A DNA stretch of 64,000 bases, taken from positions 124,001-188,000 of the forward strand of contig JAFZKN010000021.1 in NCBI GenBank assembly GCA_017553635.1, in the 5' to 3' direction. Numbering within the stretch: the first letter of the stretch is position 1; every line of letters starts with the position of its first letter. Below the pieces are notes generated by a model. The model did no database searches. It saw only the letters and a program-made list of their open reading frames with translations, and was not told the origin of the DNA. The stretch comes from Treponema sp. (lineage in GTDB: Bacteria; Spirochaetota; Spirochaetia; Treponematales; Treponemataceae). This document shows, one piece after another, positions 32,090 to 41,314 of this stretch. Made by a program: the position numbers and the translations under genes.

Positions 32090-34720
32090 ATGGCTGAAGA
32101 AACAGAAAAAAAAGCGGTTGTTCACAGAAAGGCTGCCGGAACAAAACCGGCTGCACCATCTGAAGATAAGACAAATCAGAGTTCAGGTACAACCCAGAAG
32201 AAAAAGGTTGTCATAAGAAAAAAGGCTGCAAGCCCTGAGAAAAAGTCAGTAAGTCCGGCTGCAGAAAAACCGGCTCCTAAAACAGCAGCAGCTTCTGAAC
32301 AACCAAAGACAGAGAAAAAAACTTCTCCAGAAGCTAAGCAGGCTCAAAGTTCTGCCGCTCAGAAACCGTTTAAACGAACAGGTTCCTTTGAAATTAATTC
32401 AGCTCGTCCTAATGTAAAAGCAGGAAATCTTTCGGAACATTCTTCGCGTTCCGGTTACTCAAATAGAGATGGCCGTCCAAATTCCGGTTCTTCCTTCCAG
32501 CGCCGTGAAGGTGGTTTTACCGGAGCTCAGGCTCGTCAGGGATATCAGAACCGCGAGCGTGATGGACAGGGCCGTGATGGAAGACAGGGTGGTTTTAACC
32601 GCGATGGTCGTCAGGGTAATTTTACCCGTGATGGAAGACAGGGCGGTTTTAACCGTCAGGGTTCCGGTTTTGGTGGACAGAACCGCGGAGGTCAGGGTGG
32701 CTTTAACCGTGGAAGTCAGGGATCTTTTGGCGGGCAGGGAAGAAGTTTTGCCCCACCACCAGATAATATTACAACAAACAAAACAGCGGCTAAGAAAAAG
32801 TTTACAGGTAAAAAGCAGACTTACAGCCGTAAAGACAGAGAAGAAGCTTTTGACGAAGATAAGTTCTTTGAGACAAAGAAAAAGGTTGAAACTCCTGCAA
32901 GCGTAGTTCCAGCAAAGATTGATATTATGGAATCAATTTCTGTATCGGACCTTGCCCGCAAGATGAACCTTAAAGCTTCAGAAATTATCGGAAAACTTAT
33001 GTCGATGGGAATGATGGTAACAATCACTCAGTCAATCGACTCAGATACTGCAACACTTTTAGCTGCAGAATATAACTGTGAAGTTCACCTTGTATCTCTT
33101 TATGATGAAACTGTTATTGAATCAGATTCAACAGGCGACCAGAATATGGTTCCACGCCCGCCGATCGTAACGGTAATGGGACACGTTGACCATGGTAAAA
33201 CAAAAACTCTTGATGCAATCAGAAAGAGTCACGTTGCAGAAGGTGAAGCAGGTGGAATTACACAGGCAATCGGTGCTTATTCTGTTACAACTCCAAAAGG
33301 TTCCATTACGTTCCTTGATACACCGGGACACGAAGCATTTACAATGATGCGTGCACGCGGTGCTCAGATTACGGATATCGTAGTACTCGTTGTAGCCGCA
33401 GATGACGGTGTAATGCCTCAGACACTCGAAGCCATTAACCACGCAAAGGATGCAAAAGTTCCTATCATCGTTGCAGTAAACAAAGTTGATAAACCGGAAG
33501 CAAATCCGGAACGTGTTAAAACTCAGCTTAGTGAACTGGGTCTTACTCCAGAAGAATGGGGTGGAGATACTCAGTACGTTCATATTTCAGCTCTTAAAAA
33601 AGAAGGTATCGATGATCTTCTTGATGCAATTTTATTACAGGCAGAAATGCTTGAACTTAAGAGCGCATGGGACTGCCGTGCAGAAGGAAAGATTCTTGAA
33701 AGCCGTGTAGACCAGGGACGTGGTGTTGTTGCTACAGTAGTTGTTCAGAAAGGTACGCTTCATCAGGGTGACCCGTATGTTGCAGGAATTTATTCTGGCC
33801 GTGTACGTGCAATGTTTGATGACAAGGGTAAGAGAATCCAGGAAGCTGGACCTTCTACACCTGTCGAAGTTCTCGGTATGGAAGAAATGCCTAATGCAGG
33901 TGATCCGTTCCAGGTAACAGAAAGCGAAAAAGATGCACGTGCAATTTCTTCAAAGCGTCAGGAATTAAAACGCTACGAAGCAGCTAAGGCAGTTAAGAAA
34001 ACAACTCTTGAATCTCTTTACAGTGATATTGCAGACAGCGAAGTTAAAGAACTTAAAGTCATCATTAAAGCTGACTTGCAGGGATCAGCCGAAGCTCTCA
34101 AGACATCACTTGAAAAACTTACAACAAGAGAAATCCGTCTTAACGTCATTCACTCAAGTGCCGGTGCAATCAACGAATCAGATGTTACACTTGCAGCAGC
34201 TGACTCAAATGCAATCATTATCGGATTTAACGTTCGTCCTACTCCAAAAGCAAAAGCTCTTGCAGAACAGGAAAGCGTAGAAATCAGAAAATACAATATC
34301 ATCTATAAGTGTGTAGAAGAAATTCAGCAGGCTATGGAAGGTATGTTAAGTCCTGATACTAAAGAAGAAGTTATCGGTCAGGTTGAAGTACGCGATACAT
34401 TTAAAGTTCCTAAAATCGGTCTTATCGCAGGTTGTTATGTTACAGAAGGTCTTGTTAAAAAGACATGTACAGTTAACCTTATCCGTGACGGCATCGTAGT
34501 ATTCAACGGAAAGATTGCTTCTCTCAAACGCTTTAAAGATGACGCAAAAGAAGTTCAGAAGGGATTTGAATGCGGTATCGGTCTTGTTGACTGGCAGGAT
34601 ATCAAAGTAGGTGATACACTCGAAGTTATTGATACTGTCGAAGTTGCAAGAAAACTCGGCGATTCAATTGCTAAAGAAAAAGAAGCTAAAGAAAATTCAG
34701 AAGCAGGTAAAACTGAGTAA
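32090..34720 (+). CDS. infB: Translation initiation factor IF-2
   Basis: 876 residues; the GTPase that places initiator tRNA on the ribosome. A long basic, Lys/Ala-rich N-terminal region (1-120) is followed by a glycine/arginine-rich stretch (about 135-225), then an IF2_N domain (VSDLARKMNLKASEIIGKLM) and the G domain with GHVDHGKT, DTPGHEAF and NKVDKPE, and C-terminal domains II-IV. The RG-rich region is composed of short repeats such as GRDGRQGGFNR and resembles RNA-binding RGG boxes. It overlaps rbfA by one base (TAATG). Confidence 0.97.
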   Translation: MAEETEKKAVVHRKAAGTKPAAPSEDKTNQSSGTTQKKKVVIRKKAASPEKKSVSPAAEKPAPKTAAASEQPKTEKKTSPEAKQAQSSAAQKPFKRTGSFEINSARPNVKAGNLSEHSSRSGYSNRDGRPNSGSSFQRREGGFTGAQARQGYQNRERDGQGRDGRQGGFNRDGRQGNFTRDGRQGGFNRQGSGFGGQNRGGQGGFNRGSQGSFGGQGRSFAPPPDNITTNKTAAKKKFTGKKQTYSRKDREEAFDEDKFFETKKKVETPASVVPAKIDIMESISVSDLARKMNLKASEIIGKLMSMGMMVTITQSIDSDTATLLAAEYNCEVHLVSLYDETVIESDSTGDQNMVPRPPIVTVMGHVDHGKTKTLDAIRKSHVAEGEAGGITQAIGAYSVTTPKGSITFLDTPGHEAFTMMRARGAQITDIVVLVVAADDGVMPQTLEAINHAKDAKVPIIVAVNKVDKPEANPERVKTQLSELGLTPEEWGGDTQYVHISALKKEGIDDLLDAILLQAEMLELKSAWDCRAEGKILESRVDQGRGVVATVVVQKGTLHQGDPYVAGIYSGRVRAMFDDKGKRIQEAGPSTPVEVLGMEEMPNAGDPFQVTESEKDARAISSKRQELKRYEAAKAVKKTTLESLYSDIADSEVKELKVIIKADLQGSAEALKTSLEKLTTREIRLNVIHSSAGAINESDVTLAAADSNAIIIGFNVRPTPKAKALAEQESVEIRKYNIIYKCVEEIQQAMEGMLSPDTKEEVIGQVEVRDTFKVPKIGLIAGCYVTEGLVKKTCTVNLIRDGIVVFNGKIASLKRFKDDAKEVQKGFECGIGLVDWQDIKVGDTLEVIDTVEVARKLGDSIAKEKEAKENSEAGKTE
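32500..32752 (+). repeat. Degenerate in-frame repeats encoding the RG-rich segment of IF-2
   Basis: Imperfect tandem units built around codons for D-G-R-Q-G-G-F-N-R repeat several times (for example 32575-32600, 32602-32632 and 32630-32658). They stay in frame. This is likely a slippage- or recombination-prone segment that could vary in copy number between strains. Confidence 0.7.
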
Positions 34721-35100
34721 TGGGTGAATACAGACTTCTCCGTCTTGGAGAGCAGATACGCGGAGAAATTGCAAATATGCTTCTCCGTTCGGAAATAAAA
34801 GATCCTCGCGTAAGTCAGTTTTTGACTATAAACAGGGTAGAGGTTGTTTCTGACCTCGCTTATGCAAAGGTTTATGTATCGACATTTATGACTGATCAGC
34901 AGCTTGAAAAAGGCGTCCAGGGTTTACAGAGCGCTGCAGGCTTTATTCAGTCATCGATTGCAAAAAAACTCTGCATAAGAAAATTTCCGAAACTTACTTT
35001 TGTTGCTGATACAAGTATTAAAGATGGCTTTAACATGGTTAAAAAGCTTGATGAACTTGCGTCAAATGATGCCCGGATTAAATCGGACGAAGAAAACTAG
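34720..35100 (+). CDS. rbfA: Ribosome-binding factor A
   Basis: 126 residues with a single KH-like fold. RbfA binds the 30S subunit near helix 1 of 16S rRNA during maturation and cold adaptation. Family segments: RLGEQIRGEIANMLLR, IKDPRVSQFLTINRVEV, AKVYVSTF and RKFPKLTFVADTSIKDG. The ATG shares its A with the infB stop codon (TAATG), so translation is coupled. truB follows after 3 nt. Confidence 0.96.
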   Translation: MGEYRLLRLGEQIRGEIANMLLRSEIKDPRVSQFLTINRVEVVSDLAYAKVYVSTFMTDQQLEKGVQGLQSAAGFIQSSIAKKLCIRKFPKLTFVADTSIKDGFNMVKKLDELASNDARIKSDEEN

Positions 35101-35103
35101 CTG

Positions 35104-36102
35104 ATGGAAAAAAACAGTACAGTATCCGGAATAGTTCTGCTTGCAAAAAAAAGCGGAATAACAAGTTTTTCTTCACTGTATTCAGTAAAAAAATCTCTAA
35201 ATACATCTAAAGTCGGACACACAGGAACTCTGGACAGTTTTGCCCAGGGGCTTTTAGTTGTCTGTGTAGGAAAATTAACACGTCTGGCTTCACACATTAC
35301 GGCTTTTAATAAATCATATGAGGCGGTAATTGAATTTGGTAAAGAAACCGATACTCTTGATCCTACGGGGAATGTAATAAAAACTTCCAGACTTCCGCTT
35401 TTATCAGAACTTAAAGATGCCCTCAAAAAATTTTCAGGTACGATTGACCAGGTACCGCCTGCGTTTTCAGCGCTTCACGTTGATGGACAGCGCGCAAGCG
35501 ACCTTATGCGAAAGGGTAAAGAAGTAAAGCTTAAATCCAGACCGGTTACTGTTTTTGACTATGAAATCCTTGAAGTAAAGTTAGAAGGCGAAAAAGTTAA
35601 GTATGCGAGAATCCGATTTGATGTAAGTAAGGGAACTTACATAAGGTCGCTTGCGCGCGATATCGGAAAGGAATGTAATTCATGTGCTTATCTTACTGGA
35701 CTTTTAAGAACTAAAGTCGGCTGCTTTGAACTGAAGGATGCGTCAGGTTTTTCTCTTTTAAAAGATTTTACGATAGATAGCGTTCTTAATGAAATTAAAA
35801 GCAAAGTATATAGTGAAGTCAATGACAGAAATGAAGACGATAAAATTTTAAATGAAGAAATACGTGAAAAGATAAAGGTAATGACAAGAGAGACCTCTGA
35901 ATACTGTGGACTTACTCCGGTAACGATTCTTTTAAAACATGAAAATGATTTTTATAACGGAAGATTCTTAAAAAAAGAATTTTTTTCGGAATTTAAGGAA
36001 GCGGATAAACTTGCTGTCTTTACTGAAAATGATGCTTTTGCTGGAGTTGTAAGCTGTAAAAATGGAAAAATCATTTATGAATATGTATTGAGCTGTGAAT
36101 AA
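35104..36102 (+). CDS. truB: tRNA pseudouridine-55 synthase TruB
   Basis: Forms pseudouridine-55 in the T-loop of tRNAs. 332 residues. Signatures: GIVLLAKKSGITSF (motif I), KVGHTGTLDSFAQGLL with the catalytic Asp, KSYEAVIEFGKETDTLD, QVPPAFSALHVDGQRA, and GTYIRSLARDIG. A C-terminal tail of ~90 residues (after about 240) replaces the usual PUA region and is not well recognised. It is the last gene of the translation operon. In many bacteria ribF follows in the same direction; here the ribF-like gene is convergent. Confidence 0.96.
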   Translation: MEKNSTVSGIVLLAKKSGITSFSSLYSVKKSLNTSKVGHTGTLDSFAQGLLVVCVGKLTRLASHITAFNKSYEAVIEFGKETDTLDPTGNVIKTSRLPLLSELKDALKKFSGTIDQVPPAFSALHVDGQRASDLMRKGKEVKLKSRPVTVFDYEILEVKLEGEKVKYARIRFDVSKGTYIRSLARDIGKECNSCAYLTGLLRTKVGCFELKDASGFSLLKDFTIDSVLNEIKSKVYSEVNDRNEDDKILNEEIREKIKVMTRETSEYCGLTPVTILLKHENDFYNGRFLKKEFFSEFKEADKLAVFTENDAFAGVVSCKNGKIIYEYVLSCE

Positions 36103-36122
36103 ATCTTTTCTTGCACAGATCT

Positions 36123-36926
36123 TTAATTAAATTCAATATTAAATTTTGAGCCTTTAGAAAATTTCTGGCTGTCTTCGAAGTGACAGATTATATCAGTTGA
36201 TGTTATTTCAACTCTTGTCATGATATTGTTTATCGTGCACTGGTATACGCCTTCCGGTGGAATTGCCTGTGTGATTTTTTCTTTTGGAAAAACATATCCG
36301 TCATTTTCAAGTTCAATTTCCAGGGAATAAGGCCGTTCAAGAAGTTCTTCTGCTGTTGAAAAAAATCTTTTTAAAATGATTGAGCGTATGTAGGAAGAAC
36401 TGATTCTTTCCGATTCTGTTCCATTATCGTAAAAAACGTTTTCGACAAAATCGTATTTTAAATTATTGTTTTCTGCAAAATACTTTATGGAAGTTGCATC
36501 AGTTGAACCTTTGTATCCGCATCTAAAGTCAATTCCTTCTGCGATGTATTTCATATTGCATGCATTAACAAGCATCTGCAAAAATTCAATTCCTTTGAGA
36601 GATGCAAACCCGTCATCAAAGTCTACAATGATTGCAAAATCCAGACCGAGCTCTTCAAAATAATTGAGGCGCTGATTTAACGTAGAAAGGTCGCCTTTGT
36701 AATCGTCAGAGTGTTTTACGCTTGGAAGAGGGCGTTTAAATGAAACCACACCGGATAAAATTCCGTTTTTTCTGCAGTTTGAAACAAGTGTGTTAAGGAG
36801 AAGCCGGTGTCCTTTATGAAGTCCGTCAAAGCTTCCGATGGAAATTCCCGAACCTGTTTTAAAAAAACTTTGAGTATAGTCGTTTTCGATATCTTTTTTT
36901 ATCTGAACCCAGTCAAAGACTTTCAT
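36123..36926 (-). CDS. ribF: RibF-like FAD synthetase (FMN adenylyltransferase domain; kinase domain missing or degenerate)
   Basis: 267 residues. The nucleotidyltransferase half is clear: GSFDGLHKGHRLLL (the GxFDGxHxGH ATP-binding motif), DFRCGYKGS and ISSSYIRS. Normal bifunctional RibF is about 310 residues and ends in a riboflavin-kinase barrel with a PTAN motif. Here only ~75 residues follow, with no such motif, so flavokinase activity is doubtful. The start has no Shine-Dalgarno, and a TATAAT ends 7 nt upstream, so it may be leaderless. It faces truB convergently. Confidence 0.82.
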   Translation of the reverse strand: MKVFDWVQIKKDIENDYTQSFFKTGSGISIGSFDGLHKGHRLLLNTLVSNCRKNGILSGVVSFKRPLPSVKHSDDYKGDLSTLNQRLNYFEELGLDFAIIVDFDDGFASLKGIEFLQMLVNACNMKYIAEGIDFRCGYKGSTDATSIKYFAENNNLKYDFVENVFYDNGTESERISSSYIRSIILKRFFSTAEELLERPYSLEIELENDGYVFPKEKITQAIPPEGVYQCTINNIMTRVEITSTDIICHFEDSQKFSKGSKFNIEFN

Positions 36927-36933
36927 ACAGTTA

Positions 36934-36939
36934 ATTATA
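36934..36939 (-). promoter_or_regulatory. -10 box 7 nt before the ribF ATG (possible leaderless start)
   Basis: Minus strand TATAAT at 36939-36934, 7 nt before the ATG at 36926. Only a poor -35 (TGTAAA, 17 bp upstream) is seen, so confidence is moderate. Confidence 0.45.
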
Positions 36940-37032
36940 CCACAAAAAACATATTTTTTACAGTTGGGCCCGAAATTAAGCGGGATGTCATCTTACGGGT
37001 AAAATTCACTTTATTAAATCTGCGCAATGATA

Positions 37033-37038
37033 TATAAT
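37033..37038 (+). promoter_or_regulatory. -10 box of the hexokinase gene
   Basis: TATAAT at 37033-37038, 37 nt before the ATG. The -35 region (TTTATT at 37010-37015, 17 bp upstream) is weak. Confidence 0.4.
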
Positions 37039-37075
37039 AAATTCATTAAATTTCTTTGATTTTTTTGAGGTTTTT

Positions 37076-38374
37076 ATGAACGAACGCGTCAGTGCCTTTC
37101 TTTCTAAACACAATTTTGTTCAGCATATTGATATTGATACTCTGTCAAAAGCTATTCTTTCTGACATGAGAAATGGAATCAGCGGTAAAGATTCTGATGA
37201 AGACATGATTTTGACATGGACAAATACACCTGAAAACCGTATTACCGGTAAAAAGGTAATCGTTATTGATGCAGGTGGAACTAATTTCCGTTCGTGCCTC
37301 GTTTCATTTGACGAAAATGGCGTTCCGTCTATTTCTGAGCTGGAAAAAACTTCCATGCCTGGAATCGAAAAAGAACTTTCTTTTAATGAATTCTTCAATA
37401 AATTTGCAGATAATCTTGAACATCTTAAAAATGAATCTGACTCAATCGGCTTTTGTTTTTCATACCCGACAGAGATTCAGAAAGACGGAGACGGAATCCT
37501 TTTAGGCTTCTCAAAAGAGGTTAAGGCTCCTGAGGTTGTTGGAAAACCTGTTGGAAAATCTTTAAGTGATGCTCTTTGTGCACGCGGATGGAACAAACCA
37601 AAGAGAATTTCCCTTCTTAACGATACTGTAGCCGCTCTTTTAGCAGGTGCTGCAACTGCCGGAAAAGGAAAAAATTATTCTTCATATATAGGTTTTATTC
37701 TTGGAACAGGAATGAATGCGGCATATTTACAGCCTGCAATTCCTGGACTTAAGAATTTTGAAAAGCCTCAGATTATTGTCTGTGAATCAGGAAAATTCTG
37801 TCAGGTTATTCAGTCTGACTTTGACAAAGAGGTTGATTCTCATACTACAAAGCCTGGTACTTTCCTTATGGAAAAAAGCTGTTCGGGAGCATATCTTGGA
37901 CCTTTGTCATATTCAGCTTTGCAGATGGCTTGTAAAGATGGACTTCTTTCGACAAAGGTTGCAGAAAAAATCATGCAGTTAAAGGGCCTTACACTTATTG
38001 AATCTGACGGTTTCCTGCATGCACCGTTTAACAGTGAAACTACACTCGGTTCAATTCTTGCAGAATGCGGAACCGATCAGGACTATGATGTCGTTTTTGA
38101 AATTCTTGATGCAATTGTTGAACGTTCCGCACGTTATTCTGCAGCAATTCTTTCTGCATGTGTCGTTCAGTCAGGAAAAGGAACTGATCCATGCAAACCT
38201 GTGTGCATCCTTTGTAACGGTTCAACTTATCATAAAACATTTAAGGTTTATGAAAGGGTAAAGGGATATCTCGAAGAAATCTTAACCCGACAGAAAGGCT
38301 TAAATTGGGAAATTGTCGCTGTAGACAACGACATTACGCTCGGTGCTGCAATCGGTGGTTTAATTGAACACTAA
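37076..38374 (+). CDS. Hexokinase (eukaryote-type family)
   Basis: 432 residues. Phosphorylates glucose or related hexoses with ATP. It belongs to the hexokinase I/II family common in eukaryotes and found in treponemes, not the ROK or Glk families: IDAGGTNFRSCLVSFD (phosphate-1), IGFCFSYPTEI (sugar-binding region), LNDTVAALLAGAA (catalytic Asp), GFILGTGMNAAYL (phosphate-2) and VDNDITLGAAIGG at the end. The ATG follows TGAGG. Its last 11 nt overlap the TTG start of the large metalloprotease gene. Confidence 0.93.
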   Translation: MNERVSAFLSKHNFVQHIDIDTLSKAILSDMRNGISGKDSDEDMILTWTNTPENRITGKKVIVIDAGGTNFRSCLVSFDENGVPSISELEKTSMPGIEKELSFNEFFNKFADNLEHLKNESDSIGFCFSYPTEIQKDGDGILLGFSKEVKAPEVVGKPVGKSLSDALCARGWNKPKRISLLNDTVAALLAGAATAGKGKNYSSYIGFILGTGMNAAYLQPAIPGLKNFEKPQIIVCESGKFCQVIQSDFDKEVDSHTTKPGTFLMEKSCSGAYLGPLSYSALQMACKDGLLSTKVAEKIMQLKGLTLIESDGFLHAPFNSETTLGSILAECGTDQDYDVVFEILDAIVERSARYSAAILSACVVQSGKGTDPCKPVCILCNGSTYHKTFKVYERVKGYLEEILTRQKGLNWEIVAVDNDITLGAAIGGLIEH

Positions 38375-41273
38375 AAAGAATAAAATCGTCCTGCTGTTTT
38401 TAATAATGACAGCAGGCGTTTTTTTTAATGCCTATTCAAATGGAAAAAATACACGTTATATATTAAAGACAAAATATTTCGATATCATTTACCGTAATCC
38501 TTCAAAAGCGACAGCTGTAATGATGTCTCAAAAAATTGATGACATCTATATTGAAATCAGAAAGTCTCTTAAAGTCGAAGATTTTTATACTTTTAAAAAC
38601 TTTCCTGTTTATGTTGAATATTCAACCCAGGACCTCAATGCATATTATACTGAATATCCATACAGACACATTGTTTTTTATGACACTCCGCCGTCTGCAT
38701 ATACCGACCTTACGAATTTTGAAAATTCAGTTCTCGAAGTTTTAAAGCATGAACTTGTTCACGCGGTTTCTTATAACGTAAAAAACGGTTTTAATAATTT
38801 TATAAGTGAGCTTTTCTTTAATGGCTTATCAAATGCAATTTTTACAGTTCCGACTTCGATTGCAGAAGGGATTGCTGTTCAACAGGAAAGTGAAAACGGC
38901 AGGGGAAGACTTAATGATCCTTTTGCAACTCATATAATAAAGCAGGCGATAATCGAAAATGTATGCCCGGATTTTACTCAGATTACAGGAGCAGATGACC
39001 GCTATCCGTATTCTGATATTCCTTATATGTTTGGGGGTGCCTTTACTGATTTTGTAATTAATAAATATGGAAAAGATTTATACAGGGATTTTCTGTACTG
39101 CCTTACAAATAAAGCAAATAATTATTTTGTAACCTATAAAAAAATTTTTAAAAATAATATTGAATCTGATTTTAATGAGTTCATCAATTCCATAAAAATC
39201 CCCGAAGTTACTGTAAATCCTTATGATACAGACGGAATTACGGACTTTAATTATAAGATTTATTCTAAAACAAATTGTGAAACACAGTGTACGAGTTTTA
39301 TTACAAAGGAAGAATCCGGGACAGCATGGATTTCAGAGGGAAGCAAAGAAGTATGGTACTGTTCTAAAAATCAGTCTCGTGACAAAAACTCCGTAATAAA
39401 ACCTGAAAAACTTTTTACTTTAACCGGTATTACAAAAATTTCTTTTTCCAGTGACGGAAGGTATCTTGCAGTTTCAGGAAGTGTAAGTTCGTTTGACAGA
39501 AAGAATACTGTTGCTGTTTATGATATGAAAAAGAACTCTCTTATTTATTTTAATAAGACAGGGTATGAAGAAGCCTGTGTTTTAAGCCACGACGGAAAAT
39601 ATTATTTTGCAGCTTTAAAATCAGAAAGTCAGTTTTCAAAAATAGAAATCTATTCTTTTGAAGAAAATAAGTTTTCGTATGTAAAGACAATTGAACTTCC
39701 TTACGGTAATAACGCCTTTAATCTTTCTGATGCGGGAAATCATGGGCTTGCCTGTATTTACCGCGAGGGATTAAAGTCTTATATTTCCTTATATTATATA
39801 GAATTAGACCGATTGACCGTTGTTAAAGTTCCAGATGATATTTATATAAAAAATCTTTCATGTACGGCCTGCAATAATTTTATTACCGGACAGAACGGTT
39901 CTGTCATGACTTTTTCTTATGCCCTGAAAGACAGCCTTCCGCGACTTGGTTTTCTGACTTTAAATCTTAATGACTCACATGTAGTCCGTTCTACGATTCA
40001 TCTTATGCAAAGCGATGTTTCAGGCGGAATTTATTTTCCGACGATTTATTTTTCTTCTAAGAGTCAGAAACTTCCTTCTGTAATTTATTCTTCGCATTTT
40101 TTCAGGACAGCAAAAATTTCTGTAATTGATACGGATAAATTTGAATTTTCAAAATATCAGGTCCCGTTTGAAGAAAAAGAAAATGCATTTGCTTATTCTT
40201 CAAATTCCACCGGTTTTGAAAGTATTGAAAATGTTATCGATAAGAGATTCAATTCATTTGATTACGCATTTAAAGGAATTTTTGCACCGTTCAGTACGAT
40301 TATCATAAGCGACGATGCATTCAACATTACATCGCTTGGACTTCTCGGGCTTACGTGGCATTCAGATTCTTATCAGATTTCGTGTGGGTTTGATCCGCTT
40401 ACAATGTGCTATGGAATTAATGGTGCGTTATTTAAATATTCTTCAACACAGAATGCGTATTTTTATCTCATATCAAATGCAGTCTATGATGAAGAAGCGT
40501 TCAAGCAGACTTACAGTTTTTCTGAGTTTGTATGTAATATTCCCTGTTTTTCACATTCAAGCATTCAGTTTATGGGAAGAAATTCTTTTTTTTACGGTCA
40601 TCCTGTTGAATTTGATTTTAATCATTTTTTTAAATCCCGTGAAAATTTAAAGACATCGACAAGTTTTTCAAGTACAGAAGCCGTTGTTTTTTCTACACTT
40701 CGTAAAAGCGGAAATGGAGCTCATGAAAAAAAAGGTTTTTATTTCGGGCCGCATATAAATTATTCATTTTACCGTTCAGTTTATGATGACACCGGGGAAA
40801 TTCGTGCAGACGGGGAGGGATTTAATCTTGGTCTTACAGCAGGACTGTCTGTTTCCAATTTTATTCCGGTTGATGTAAGGGCATATCTTTTTACTGATAT
40901 TTTGAGGTTTGCGAGCATTGACTGTTCAGCGGTTATTTTTTCACTTGAAGTTCAAAAGGGGACTAAGAACTTTTTCATCCCGCTTTATCTTAACAGGTTT
41001 TATTTAACGGCAGGCTATAAGGGTGAATTTTTTTATGAAAAGAAAATTTCCATGGCAGCCTTTAAAATGGATGAAGTTTGCTCCGGTTTAAAAAGCGGTC
41101 ATTTTGATCAGTCTGTAAATTTAGGCTTAAATGTTGAATTTACCCTGAATACCGGGGTTCTTATAAAACTTGGAACAATCGGACTTGGAACGGATGTGGT
41201 TTTATACTTAAATGAGGGGCAGAATCCGTATATAGGAATTTTACCAAAACTATCTAGTAAACTTGTTTTTTAA
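38364..41273 (+). CDS. Giant exported protein: HExxH metalloprotease + beta-propeller + predicted C-terminal outer-membrane barrel
   Basis: 969 residues, TTG start overlapping hexokinase by 11 nt, with a signal peptide of ~25 residues. Region 1 (about 30-285) is peptidase-MA/M1-like: zinc motif HELVHAVSYN near residue 129, with a likely third ligand in SIAEGIAVQQ near residue 168. Region 2 (about 290-620) holds TolB/WD40-like strands (ISFSSDGRYLAVSG; CVLSHDGKYYFAALKS). Region 3 (about 650-969) has alternating amphipathic strands and ends in Phe (KLSSKLVF), as outer-membrane barrels do. It is probably a surface or periplasmic-facing protease. The flagellar genes follow after 41 nt. Confidence 0.72.
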   Translation: MNTKKNKIVLLFLIMTAGVFFNAYSNGKNTRYILKTKYFDIIYRNPSKATAVMMSQKIDDIYIEIRKSLKVEDFYTFKNFPVYVEYSTQDLNAYYTEYPYRHIVFYDTPPSAYTDLTNFENSVLEVLKHELVHAVSYNVKNGFNNFISELFFNGLSNAIFTVPTSIAEGIAVQQESENGRGRLNDPFATHIIKQAIIENVCPDFTQITGADDRYPYSDIPYMFGGAFTDFVINKYGKDLYRDFLYCLTNKANNYFVTYKKIFKNNIESDFNEFINSIKIPEVTVNPYDTDGITDFNYKIYSKTNCETQCTSFITKEESGTAWISEGSKEVWYCSKNQSRDKNSVIKPEKLFTLTGITKISFSSDGRYLAVSGSVSSFDRKNTVAVYDMKKNSLIYFNKTGYEEACVLSHDGKYYFAALKSESQFSKIEIYSFEENKFSYVKTIELPYGNNAFNLSDAGNHGLACIYREGLKSYISLYYIELDRLTVVKVPDDIYIKNLSCTACNNFITGQNGSVMTFSYALKDSLPRLGFLTLNLNDSHVVRSTIHLMQSDVSGGIYFPTIYFSSKSQKLPSVIYSSHFFRTAKISVIDTDKFEFSKYQVPFEEKENAFAYSSNSTGFESIENVIDKRFNSFDYAFKGIFAPFSTIIISDDAFNITSLGLLGLTWHSDSYQISCGFDPLTMCYGINGALFKYSSTQNAYFYLISNAVYDEEAFKQTYSFSEFVCNIPCFSHSSIQFMGRNSFFYGHPVEFDFNHFFKSRENLKTSTSFSSTEAVVFSTLRKSGNGAHEKKGFYFGPHINYSFYRSVYDDTGEIRADGEGFNLGLTAGLSVSNFIPVDVRAYLFTDILRFASIDCSAVIFSLEVQKGTKNFFIPLYLNRFYLTAGYKGEFFYEKKISMAAFKMDEVCSGLKSGHFDQSVNLGLNVEFTLNTGVLIKLGTIGLGTDVVLYLNEGQNPYIGILPKLSSKLVF

Positions 41274-41280
41274 CCGATAA
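41274..41280 (+). promoter_or_regulatory. CCGATAA, a sigma-28 -10-like heptamer before flbB
   Basis: CCGATAA is present 34 nt before the flbB start. A TAAA lies at 41258-41261, but its spacing is 12 nt in place of 16, so this is only a possible flagellar promoter. Confidence 0.3.
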
Positions 41281-41314
41281 TGGAGTAAAATATTATAAAT
41301 AGGGGAAAAAGATC

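Noticed and set aside
41258..41280. A full sigma-28 promoter at flbB
   Set aside because: CCGATAA is present but the only TAAA lies 12 nt upstream, not 16, so it is kept only as a low-confidence feature.
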